Source: Azadirachta indica (taxonomy: Eukaryota; Streptophyta; Magnoliopsida; Sapindales; Meliaceae). Taken from it: a DNA stretch of 64,000 nt. Shown in pieces: positions 1 through 9,508 of this stretch. The notes under the pieces were generated by a model. The model saw nothing but the letters and a program-made list of their open reading frames with translations. It searched no databases and was not told where the DNA came from. Positions within the stretch are counted from its first letter, which is position 1. Every line of letters starts with the position of its first letter. Location: the NCBI GenBank assembly GCA_022749755.1, contig CM040443.1, positions 9,769,744 to 9,833,743 on the forward strand, given 5' to 3'. The position numbers and the translations under genes are program-made.

Positions 1-1008
1 GAAACCGTCTCCTTGCGATTTGCTATGGTCTCCCCCACCTTTACCTTGGCCACCCTTCTTGTCCTTGGCCTTGGTATTTGATCGCTCACTTGAGTAATCA
101 GTGAGAGTCTCCGCAACGGCTATGGCGGTTGCGAGATCTTGCACACTTCGTCTCCTAAGCTCCGTCTTCGCCCATCCTTGGAGCCCATCCATGAAGAAAA
201 AGAGCGAATCCTTGTCGCTCATATCCGGAATCTCCAACACCAAGCTAGTAAACTCCTTGATGTAGTCCCGCAAGCTTCCGGATTGTTTGAGGCGTCGCAG
301 CCGGCCTCGTGCTTCCTCTTCGGCATTTTCCGGATAGAATTGCCGCTTGAGTTCCCGCTTGAAGTCATCGAAGGTTTCGATGGTGCATGTCCCTTTACCA
401 ATGTCACCGTACCTCCTTCTCCACCACAACATAGCCACATCGGTTAGATAATGGGTAGCGGTACGTACCTTGGTTTGTTCATCGGTGATGCCCATCACTT
501 CGACATATTGTTCGATCCCCCACAAGAAGTTGTCCACGTCCTTGGCACTCCTCGAGCCATTATAGGACTTGGGCTTGGGGACATCGACTCTTGGTGCTTC
601 ACGTGTGGTAGTCATCCCGCTTGCTGCCGCACGCTTGCACAAAGCCACATCCTCCTTAATTGTGGCGAGTTCCCTATCAATGTAGGCTCGGATGTCCCTA
701 AACATACGGTCGTGAACTGCTAGCAACTCTTGCTTGAAGGCATCCTCGAGCTTGGCGGTAGACACCTCCACTACCTCACGAAGAGCATTGTCCTCCGCTT
801 CCAACCCGTCGAAGCGCTGCTCCATCTCGTCAAGGCGTGAGTCTACACTTGCCACAAAAGCTTCCACGCTAGCTACTCGAGCGTCCAAGCCAGCCACCAT
901 GTCCTTGGACTGCGCCCTCTTGCTTCCACCCTTGGTAGGACGTTGCTCGTCACGTCCCCGCACTTGGGCTTCCTCACCTGCAATGGTAACGTCGGAAACG
1001 TTGGCCAT
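1..1008 (-). CDS. gag: Retrotransposon gag polyprotein, partial
   Basis: An open frame of 336 codons starts at the ATG at 1008-1006 and has no stop before the window edge, so the protein is truncated only by the window. It begins MANVSDVTIAGEE. A heptad-like, charged stretch follows at about residues 45-100 and looks coiled-coil (VEAFVASVDSRLDEMEQRF). The retrotransposon gag domain then covers about residues 160-270, with WWRRRYGDIG, FDDFKRELKRQFYP and GSLRDYIKEF. The last visible part is a Lys/Gly-rich tail, as usually precedes the zinc knuckle. This protein packages element RNA into virus-like particles. The absence of stops or frameshifts suggests a young insertion. The start is the first ATG in this frame downstream of the primer-binding site. 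Confidence 0.88.
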   Translation of the reverse strand, partial: MANVSDVTIAGEEAQVRGRDEQRPTKGGSKRAQSKDMVAGLDARVASVEAFVASVDSRLDEMEQRFDGLEAEDNALREVVEVSTAKLEDAFKQELLAVHDRMFRDIRAYIDRELATIKEDVALCKRAAASGMTTTREAPRVDVPKPKSYNGSRSAKDVDNFLWGIEQYVEVMGITDEQTKVRTATHYLTDVAMLWWRRRYGDIGKGTCTIETFDDFKRELKRQFYPENAEEEARGRLRRLKQSGSLRDYIKEFTSLVLEIPDMSDKDSLFFFMDGLQGWAKTELRRRSVQDLATAIAVAETLTDYSSERSNTKAKDKKGGQGKGGGDHSKSQGDGF

Positions 1009-1100
1009 TCCTTTTGATAGAGTTTCCCTTCACGCAACTTTTGATTCGAAAGCTCCCTCTCAACAAGGTCTCCGCTCAACCTTGTGTTGCTCAACCTTGA

Positions 1101-1112
1101 GCTCTGATACCA
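1101..1112 (-). other. Primer-binding site, initiator Met tRNA
   Basis: On the minus strand the sequence is TGGTATCAGAGC, the complement of the 3' end of plant initiator methionine tRNA. It lies two bases inside the LTR. This is the classical start of minus-strand DNA synthesis in plant Ty3/gypsy and Ty1/copia elements. Confidence 0.9.
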
Positions 1113-1114
1113 AC

Positions 1115-1739
1115 TGTCACGGCCTCACTCTCTTCACTCGCTTCGACCGTGCGGCGCTTAGCAACTCCGCTCACTAAGCAAGCCTTCAACACCCGCAATG
1201 CGCTAAATCGGAAGCTTATGAATAGAAGAGAGAGCAATAAGAGTTTGAGTGAAGAGTGATTTACACAACTCAAGTTTATTGCTTGATTGCTTTGCTACTT
1301 GGTTGCTTGGTTTGGCCAAATGAGGCCTCACCTATTTATAGGAAAACTTACATAAAATGGACGGCTAGATTGCACCTCACAATGCACTTTTGAGGGCTAG
1401 GATTGGCCTTCTAGAAATGTCCTAGAAAATATCTACACAATTGTCAAAATGGTAAAGCTATCTACACAATTCTAGAACTTGGGCTAATTGGGCCACCATT
1501 CTAGAAGTTGGGCTAGTTGGGCTAACATTGGGCTATAAGTGCAATAATGCCAATAAGGAAGAATGTATAGATCTTTGGCCCAAATGCCTTATTTCCCCAC
1601 TTAACCCGTTCTATCGACGAGTCATATTACCAAAGCTCATGTGCCCGTTTGTCCCGGATTTTCCCTCGCGCGAATTCTGTCCGCACAACGTCTTGGTCAC
1701 GGTTACTGTTCATGGGCACTATTCACGCGGGGCGTGACA
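1115..1739 (-). repeat. 5' long terminal repeat (625 bp)
   Basis: The segment is bounded by short inverted ends, TGTCACG at one side and CGTGACA at the other, with the TG...CA termini expected of an LTR. Its inner edge lies two bases from the primer-binding site. On the minus strand it carries a TATA box (1333-1340) and, further downstream, an AATAAA motif (plus-strand tttatt at about 1274-1279), consistent with U3-R-U5 order. The second LTR is outside the window, so identity between the LTRs, and hence insertion age, cannot be judged. Confidence 0.85.
1333..1340 (-). promoter_or_regulatory. LTR TATA box
   Basis: TATAAATA on the minus strand within the LTR, upstream of the primer-binding site and gag. 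It would drive transcription of the element leftwards, away from the neighbouring nucleoredoxin gene. Confidence 0.6.
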
Positions 1740-1864
1740 TTGAAGTCAGATAGAAAATAACCCCAGTTTATTTGCATACAGGTAGTAGTGCGCTTCAATT
1801 TGTTTATCCAACTGTGAAAACAAATCACAACAATAAGTTAATTAACGAAAGCAGCGGTGCCCAG
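1740..1864 (+). promoter_or_regulatory. Nucleoredoxin leader next to the LTR
   Basis: Only 125 bp separate the LTR from the nucleoredoxin start codon. No convincing TATA box is visible here. The frame upstream of the ATG stays open back to a TTG near 1772 but holds no earlier in-frame ATG. The original promoter has either been pushed beyond the retrotransposon or been replaced by sequence in the LTR. Confidence 0.45.
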
Positions 1865-4634
1865 ATGGTGAATGGAGCAGATACTCACGATATTCAATCT
1901 CTCCTCTCTTCTTGTGGGAGGGATTTTCTCATTCGCAACAACGGCGATCAGGTAACTATTTTTATGTCGTTTCAGCGTAGGAAGTCATTGCCCAGCTTCT
2001 AGTAGGATGCTTGAATGGTTCATTTCCTCTATTACTCTGACGGTTACTTTCACATTACAAGAAAAATGGGGGAAAATTCGGAATGTATGTGGATTTGGGT
2101 CTCTCTGCTGAAATTCAGCTAACATGATAATTTGCGGGGAAATTCTGTGATACTTTGCTTCTTTGATTATAGGTTCTGTCTGCGCTGTCTTATTGTTATC
2201 ATTATTGTTATTGTTCTGCTCAACTGGGTGAAGTCTTTAAGACCAATTCGTTAATATATATGCAGTTTGATGAAAGTTAGGAAATGCAGAGGCGATGAAT
2301 TAGATGTTGGATAATTTGTAATTGCCAGTAAGTGAATTGGCTGGTATTAAACAAGGCAAATTTCATGAAAACACTTTCAACTATTTACTTTTAAACCCTG
2401 CATGACATCATATGCTATCTGCGGCTTAATTGACTTCAGCGAGGAAAACAATCTTCAGAATTATCGTAGGTGCACTAAGTTTGCATAATGGTTGGTCCTA
2501 CCTTGGGTTTTATTTTTTGATGAATTTACTTATGCATACTGTGTCACGAAAATTTGATTTATTTTGTTGATTGAATCATTATTATCATTATCCTGTGATT
2601 AAAAAATATGTCGCTTTTTATACTTCAAAATTCACAGGTTAAAATTGACAGTTTGAAGGGGAAGAAGGTTGCTTTGTATTTTTCAGCGTTGTGGTGTGGC
2701 CCGTGTCGGCGTTTCACACCAACTTTAGCCGAGGTGTACAGCGAGCTCTTTCCTAGAGGTGATTTTGAGGTTATTTTTGTATCAGGTGATGAAGATGAGG
2801 CTTCATTCAATGGGTACTTCTCCAAGATGCCATGGCTTGCAATCCCATTTTCTGATTCAGAGACACGTGATCACTTGGATGAGTTGTTCAAAGTTATGGG
2901 AATTCCTCACCTTGTGATTCTAGATGAAAATGGGAAAGTTTTGACTGATGGCGGAGTTGAAATAGTTCGAGAGTATGGAGTGGAAGGGTATCCTTTTACC
3001 ACAGAAAGGATCAGAGAGATGAAGGAGCAAGAAGAAAGAGCCAAAAGGGAACAGTCCTTGAGATCTGTCTTGGCCTCCCAGTCACGTGACTGTGTAATTT
3101 CATCTGATGGGAAAAAGGTGACTTGTGATGACAGATCTTATTATTTGAAATATGCTTGAATCTCATTTCATCTTCTTGGATTTTGTCCTGAAATATCTTG
3201 TTCCTTCCTTATTCTGAATTTTGTTCTTAATTATATACAAGGTACATGTCTCCGAACTTGAGGAGAAGACTGTGGGTCTTTACTTCTCAATGTCTTCATA
3301 TAAGTCAAGTGCTGATTTTACTCCAAAGCTTGTGGAGGTTTATGAGAAACTGAAAGAAAAGGGGGAGAGCTTTGAAATTGTGTTGATATCACTAGATGAT
3401 GAGGAAGAATTATTCAAGCAAAGCTTAGGAAGCATGCCTTGGTTAGCTTTGCCCTTCAAGGACAAGAGCTGTGAGAAGTTGGCTCGGTACTTTGATCTGA
3501 CCACCCTTCCAACTCTGGTGATTATTGGGCCAGATGGAAAAACTCTCAGTTCAAATGTTGCTGAAGCCATTGAAGAACATGGAGTTCAGGCTTTCCCTTT
3601 CACCCCAGAAAAGTTTGCAGAGCTTAATGAAATTGAGAAAGCAAGAGAGGCAGCACAGACATTGGAGTCGGTTTTGGTTTCTGGTGATCTAGATTTTGTC
3701 ATTGGGAAAGAGGGATGCAAGGCATGTTACTCTAAAGTTTCTGAATTCTCCTAATTATTTATTATGGGCTGCATACATTTTTCATCCAACTGATGTAACC
3801 GTGCATGGGTCCATCAATAGGTTCTTAGCTTGAAATTTGTTATTGGAAAATGCAAGTTTATCCAGTTTGTACATATGCAAACCCCCTTCCCCACCCACCT
3901 TTCTCACTCCGTCTCCTCTCCCCTTCCTTCCTTTTCTCCTTTTCTCTCTCAACTCTGACTTGTACAATTGTTTTCAGATTCCGGTGTCTGATCTAGTGGG
4001 GAAGACCGTCCTCCTGTACTTCTCAGCGCATTGGTGTCCTCCATGCCGTGCCTTTCTTCCGAAACTTAAGGAAGCATACCAGAAGATTAAGGCAAGGAAT
4101 GAATCATTAGAAGTGGTTTTTATCTCTAGTGACAGGGATGAACCTTCCTTTAAAGAATTCTTTTCAGGAATGCCCTGGCTGGCACTTCCCTTTAGTGATG
4201 CTAGGAAGGCGTCCTTGAGTCATAAATTCAAGGTATTTGGCATTCCGATGCTAGTTGCCATTGGACCAACAGGTCAAACTATCACAAAAGAAGCCAGAGA
4301 TATGATTGCAGTCCATGGAGCTGATGCTTATCCTTTTACAGAAGAGCGTATGAAGGAGATTGAAGGGCAATATGATGAGATGGCAAAGGGGTGGCCTGAG
4401 AAGTTGCGGCATGCACTCCATGAGGAACATGAACTTGTTCTCACTCGCTGCAGGATTTACAGCTGCGATAAATGTGATGAAGAAGGAAGTGTATGGACAT
4501 TCAGCTGTGATGAGTGTGACTTTTGTCTCCATCCTAAGTGTGCCTTAGAAGTAATCAAAGATGATGATGCTGAGGAACAGAATCCCAGCAAAGATGGATG
4601 GATTTGTGATGGGGAAGTCTGTTACAAAGCTTGA
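1865..4634 (+). CDS. NRX1: Nucleoredoxin 1 (three thioredoxin repeats plus DC1)
   Basis: Coding exons are 1865-1951, 2638-3117, 3242-3721 and 3978-4634, giving 567 residues; recalled Arabidopsis NRX1 has 578. The protein is a thiol-disulfide oxidoreductase that protects antioxidant enzymes such as catalase in cytosol and nucleus (family knowledge). The first thioredoxin repeat (about 30-189) has the active site WCGPC. The second (190-349) has lost both cysteines ([11 protein letters not shown]). The third (350-about 500) has WCPPC. A C-terminal DC1-type zinc-binding region follows, with CDKCDEEG and [13 protein letters not shown]. Each repeat begins exactly at an exon start (VKIDSL, VHVSEL, IPVSDL), all in phase 0. 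The third intron has a GC donor (AAG|GCATGT), since no GT site nearby keeps the frame. The start ATG at 1865 gives MVNGADTHD, slightly shorter than the Arabidopsis N-terminus. Confidence 0.95.
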
Positions 4635-7018
4635 GATATTAGTATTTTGGTGCGGACAAGAACTGAGTTCATTTATATTCATCTTTCCTCGAGTTGAGAT
4701 GGATTATCTTCCTCTGTGTATAGTTTATCTGTAATACTTGTGTAAGCTACGAAATGTTTCTCTTTGGATAAGCTTAAAATTACATCTATGCTTCATAAAT
4801 GAAAACGCTAGTGTGAAATACGGATGCATTTGGTCCTGCTTCTGTCATCAACTGATTATATTTTATCATCACCTTGTTGGGAGGAATGGAGTGTGTTATA
4901 ATATTAACGTCTAATGTATACAGAACAAGAGACCTCTCCTGCGGACCCATTGAGGATTAATCTACCTATAAATTAAAAGATATGGCTGACTACGAAAATA
5001 CGGACTGTTAAAATACGGAAATTCAAGGGCTCTCACCACGTAAACAGTCGTGTCGACCGTACGCGTATTCAATCACGGGAGCTGTAACGTCAAATTCTCC
5101 GTATAAACTGCTAGGTGTTTAAGTAGAGCAAAGCAACCCAATCCACTGCCTCTGTTTGTCTATAACCTCGGGCAAACAAATTAACCAGTAACGTGTCATC
5201 CAAACAATGGGCGAAGAATTAAATAAATATAAGATAATGGAAATAACGTTAATTAATATGGGGCATAAATGTGTATTTGTGGCCTACGTGTAGTGTGCGT
5301 ATTCTGTTAATCTTGGGTTGTAAGTTGTCTCAAGATGGATCTGGACCTTGACCCGTGATCCAATTTGGTGAAGGACCTAACAACGACTAGTACCATTTGC
5401 ATCAGTACATTGCCTTTCACACAACACACGCTGTTACTGTTAGGATCAGACGCGAATCAACAACTGGGTTAAGACTAGACCAGTGGTATCGAACGTTGGA
5501 TAAGTCTTCTCTAAAATACACGAACTTTATCGGTAAACAGTTAAAACCACGTACCAGCTGTGCTAACTCAAATTCGAGTTCAGTCTATTAGATAGACAGA
5601 ATCAATGCTGGAATGAAATGAATATTCTTCTTATCGGATCAGATTCTTAGGTGATTCTCTTCACTGTTATTTCTTTCAACATTCAGTTAGCGTATATCCG
5701 TCTTTGGGGATATTTAAAATTCTAAAAGGATGGTCTTTGAGCCACTGCGGTTTGCTTTGCTTACTGTTTCTTTTATTTTTAAATGTTCTTTGCACTTTAA
5801 TTTCAGTAGTTAATCCTTGATATGGACCTGTGATTAAGTATTTCTCTGTGAATTTTTTAATGGTTACTGCAAATAAATTACTGTAATCTGTTCATTTCTT
5901 CATCTGTCTGTTCGAGTTGCGTAATCTGTAAAATGATGACTAATTCTTCGTTTTTATCATGTTTTCTGTTTCTTGGGCGTGGCTCAAATAGACTTCTGTA
6001 TTTATTGACTACTGCCGCTAATTTATGATGTGATGGTATTCAATGGTTCTAGTCTTCATATAGTGCTTAACAGTAGATTAGCTTTGTTTATCTTTACAAA
6101 CTTTTGTTTGATTTGAGTGTAACCTTTATGTCATACGGTTACTCTGAGAATTAAATTTACATAATGCCTTGATCAGTTCTTTACTTAAGTCCCTCTATTG
6201 CTTTAAAGATTATGTGCATGATACCAAATTATGCTGAACTTACTGTGGTGACTGGAGAAAATGTAGGTGGGTTTAGATCACACCGCTTGAAAGAATATGA
6301 CTGCCTTTTGAGTTTCCTGGTTCACAATTAGAATAGTTGTACGTCAGGTTGGAATTTAGGTAAGGAATTCCTAGATTGGCAGGGAAAAAAAAAGGGCTGA
6401 GATGTTCTGTCAAAAACAATTCTCAAAGCCTTTTTAGTCCTTACCTGTGATTGTCATTATCATGCTGCATACTGGTAAAACATCATAAATTTTTATTGCT
6501 ACCCTTCAGTGAGAGAGAAGCAGGTTGTTTTTGTTCTCTGATTTTAGCTAGATTATTATTTTTATCCTAGAAAACAATTCGTTTAAATCTAGTATACTTT
6601 CAGAAGGCCTTAATCTACACTGTATGTTATACCTGCTTTTGTCCTGTAGTTGTCATCTGTACAGTGTCTGGTAATCATTGCCCTTTACACAACCTATCTG
6701 AAGAATTGAGGTTTCAGGTTGGACTACACAATAGCTTACACAAAGAAATGTGGTGACAAAAATCATAATAATCTTATAGTTCCCACATCCAATTCTATTA
6801 AATCAAGTGCTAATTTATCTTAGATCAATACAATTATGGATAAGCATCTTAGCTCTATTTCCTGCTCGTCAGAGATTGTAGATTTTAGCAATGTGCTATT
6901 AATAATGGAACTACATATATGTTGTTACCAAAAGAATTATTTAAAAAAAAAAAAAACATCATATCTTTTAAGCGTCAAATTAATGGACTTACATTTACAA
7001 AAGAATTTTCAAGTTCAA
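4635..7018. other. Spacer and probable 5' leader of the DUF220 gene
   Basis: This 2.4 kb holds the nucleoredoxin 3' untranslated region and the upstream part of the DUF220 gene. Short open frames at 5397-5591 and 6836-7018 show no recognisable protein features. A T-rich stretch with plant-intron composition runs from about 5600 to 7010, just before the DUF220 ATG, so an untranslated first exon near 5400-5640 and a long leader intron are plausible. No RNA gene or transposon was recognised. Confidence 0.35.
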
Positions 7019-8851
7019 ATGGCTGAGGCAGAAGTGACTCAAAAAAGAATTGATGTTGAGAAGAGGACGATAACCAGAAGCCCCAAAAAGTTTGATCCAG
7101 CACTTTCTTCATTTTTTGTGGAGCTACCTCACAAGCTTCAAAACGGTTTTAAGGTGGGTACTATAGATTGTCCTGGATGTTGATTTTCTATTGAAGTTAT
7201 AAACAATATAAAATAAAAGCCATTTTGTCACAGGCACAGCTCAAGAAATTAGCAAAATATAATGAGAGTATGAACTTAGTGAGCTCTATCCTGGGAGAGG
7301 GCAAGCGGTCGTCCACAGCCTTGGATGTTGATCTGGAAAGACAATTGCAAGTTTGGAGAGAAAATACTTTGTGGACTGATCAACCTCCAGAAATTAAGGT
7401 GAGGAAGAGTTAAGTAGGTAAAATGTCTCTGCCTTTCAGTTTACATGAGCAAAGATATTTTCTCTGACATATTCCTAGTCTGGTCATGACACTCCCTGAT
7501 CTAGTATATGTAAGTATCATTTCATTCCTTCCCTCTGGGAGGGTCTTATGTAGGATAAGTCTGATGTATATATAATCTGTACCATTATGTACATGTACTT
7601 TCCAGAAGTCATTGAAACTATTCCGCAAGAAACAAGTATATCATGGTCCTAAATTTTCCAACATTTACATTCTATTGCTAGGATTATTTTATGGACTTTC
7701 ATGACTTTGCAGGATATCTATTGTAAGGTCCTGGAAGTTTACAACATGCTTGGATTCTAATGTTACTCTTGACAGGTCAGTGTACCAAAGGGTTCCCTTT
7801 GTAACCTCAATATAAAAGTCAATGTTGGGTTGCCCCCAGATGCGGTATATAATATTGTGACTGACCCAGACAACAAGAGGGTTTTCAAGAATATTAAGGT
7901 GTGGTATCTTCTTATGCCCAATTTCTTTGGCCTTGATAGTGGTGCCCCATTGTGTTATCAGATGTGATTTGCTCACAAGAAATCATTATCAATATATGAA
8001 AATTTCTATTTTATGAATAGAAAATGTTAGAGAGTATCTGCCTCGTGTTAATTTTACACCATCTTGGTAAAATTCTACTTCAATGTAACAAGATTATTGC
8101 GTTTGTCAGGAGGTTATATCCAGAAAGGTTTTGATTGATGAAGGCCTAAGACAGGTGGTTGAAGTGGAGCAAGCAGCATTATGGAAATTCCTTTGGTGGT
8201 CGGGGACACTCTCAGTTCATGTTTTAGTGGATCAGAACAGACAAGATTACACAGTGAGGACTTACTGTTATTTCTTCCTTTTTCTGTGTATATTACAGAT
8301 TTCAGGTTTCCATCCATATTTTGTTAGTTATTTATTGGTTCCTTAGTTTCCCTTGCTTTATGACAATTGTTTGGCAGATGAAGTTCAAGCAAGTCAAAAC
8401 GGGGTTTATGAAAAGATTTGAAGGCTGTTGGAGAATAGAACCTTTATTTGTTGATGAAAAACTCTGCTTTCCTTTTAAGCCCAAGACATGGGCAGATTAC
8501 CATTCATGCACGGGAGGCAAAGGCAGGATTGCATCGAGATTGAGCTTGGACCAACTGGTTCAGCCTGCCATTGTTCCACCCCCTCCTATTTCCTGGTATC
8601 TTAGAGGAATTACTAGCAGGACTACTGAGATGCTGATACATGACCTGCTTGCTGAATCTGCCAGAATCCGGGGAGGTTTTGACTCCACAAAGTCAAATGG
8701 AAAGCTTGAAACTTCTGAAGACGCAAAAACTGTGCTGGAACACATTGATCAAATTTATGATATTAAAAAAAGATGGACCTCTCGTAGGAACAATGCAAAG
8801 CAACGTCATAAAAGGTTGTTGACTGACGAAGCATCTGACTCGGCTATGTAA
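7019..8851 (+). CDS. DUF220 family protein (OBP32pep-like)
   Basis: Coding exons are 7019-7153, 7234-7398, 7776-7898, 8110-8253 and 8378-8851; all junctions are phase 0 with GT-AG sites, giving 346 residues. It resembles the plant-specific DUF220 family annotated in Arabidopsis as OBP32pep (recalled as At1g70480). Recognisable stretches are [13 protein letters not shown] near residue 33, [21 protein letters not shown] (about 113-133), WRIEPLFVD and FKPKTWADY, and a late [18 protein letters not shown] segment. The [13 protein letters not shown] motif recalls START/SRPBCC lipid-binding folds; that is inference only. No signal peptide or membrane segment is seen. The biochemical role is unknown. 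The start was chosen at MAEAEVTQ because sequence upstream in the same frame is Lys/Leu-rich noise with a poly(A) run. It converges on the pantothenate kinase gene. Confidence 0.85.
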
Positions 8852-8938
8852 CAATTCTTAACCTTCTCATCTGTATTTCATTTAACTCATATTTGATTTA
8901 CCAAAATTCTCCAGGCGGTAGTGCTATGTTGTTCCAGT

Positions 8939-8944
8939 AATAAA
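8939..8944 (+). terminator. Candidate polyadenylation signal of the DUF220 gene
   Basis: AATAAA lies 88 bp after the DUF220 stop codon. It is a plausible near-upstream element for plant 3' end formation. The remaining 560 bp to the pantothenate kinase stop at 9509 hold the two convergent 3' ends and nothing else I recognise. Confidence 0.4.
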
Positions 8945-9508
8945 GCTGTTGGTTCCATACATTTTAGCTTTGGCAGCCTTCAGTCAAACTTTCTTCCCAC
9001 CACAGTTGGCAAGTTATGTTACTGATTGTATAATAAACAACTTCAATTATGGAGGAGAAAGGCGAAAGCAAAAATGATACAGATCTGAGGATTGGACCAC
9101 ATGTGGCATTACATTATCCAGTGCCCTGACTCAAAGCTTCGAACGGGCCTTAGATAACAGAAGTCACTGGCGTAAAGATTTTTCTATTGGACTGGATCAA
9201 CACTAGCATTATATCAGACACCCGCAAATATGACAAGTGAATTCAGTAATCCAGGGTGAAACAGGTTCATTTCAATTTTACAGATAAATTCCATGGTACA
9301 ACAAAAGCTGAAAAAATCTAATCATCAACCGCCATTATTTCTTTATTGTTTCCATGCTTTCTTCTCTATTTCAACTATTGGTCTAGAATGTTTCATCTAT
9401 GTTACACATGCAGCAAGCTAATGACTCTTCACTTGCATAGTGAGCAAGCCGGTCACTGAGAAGAATAACCAGATCTGACCATATGAAAGTTTAACAGAGA
9501 TCCCTGCA

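Larger units (their letters stand above)
1..1739 (-). mobile_element. Ty3/gypsy LTR retrotransposon, 5' portion
   Basis: On the minus strand the order is LTR (1739 down to 1115), a two-base gap, an initiator-Met tRNA primer-binding site (1112-1101), an untranslated leader, and a gag frame that leaves the window at base 1. This is the standard 5' end of a plant LTR retrotransposon. Protease, reverse transcriptase, integrase and the 3' LTR would lie to the left, outside the window. The gag sequence resembles plant Ty3/gypsy gag proteins; the lineage cannot be fixed without pol. The outer edge lies next to 'ttgaa' at 1740-1744, a candidate target-site duplication that needs its partner copy. Confidence 0.9.

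Noticed and set aside
139..1177. Plus-strand frames over the left edge
   Set aside because: They are mirror frames of the minus-strand gag gene and its leader.
1772..1864. N-terminal extension of nucleoredoxin
   Set aside because: The extended frame begins at TTG, not ATG, and the extension matches nothing in the family as recalled.
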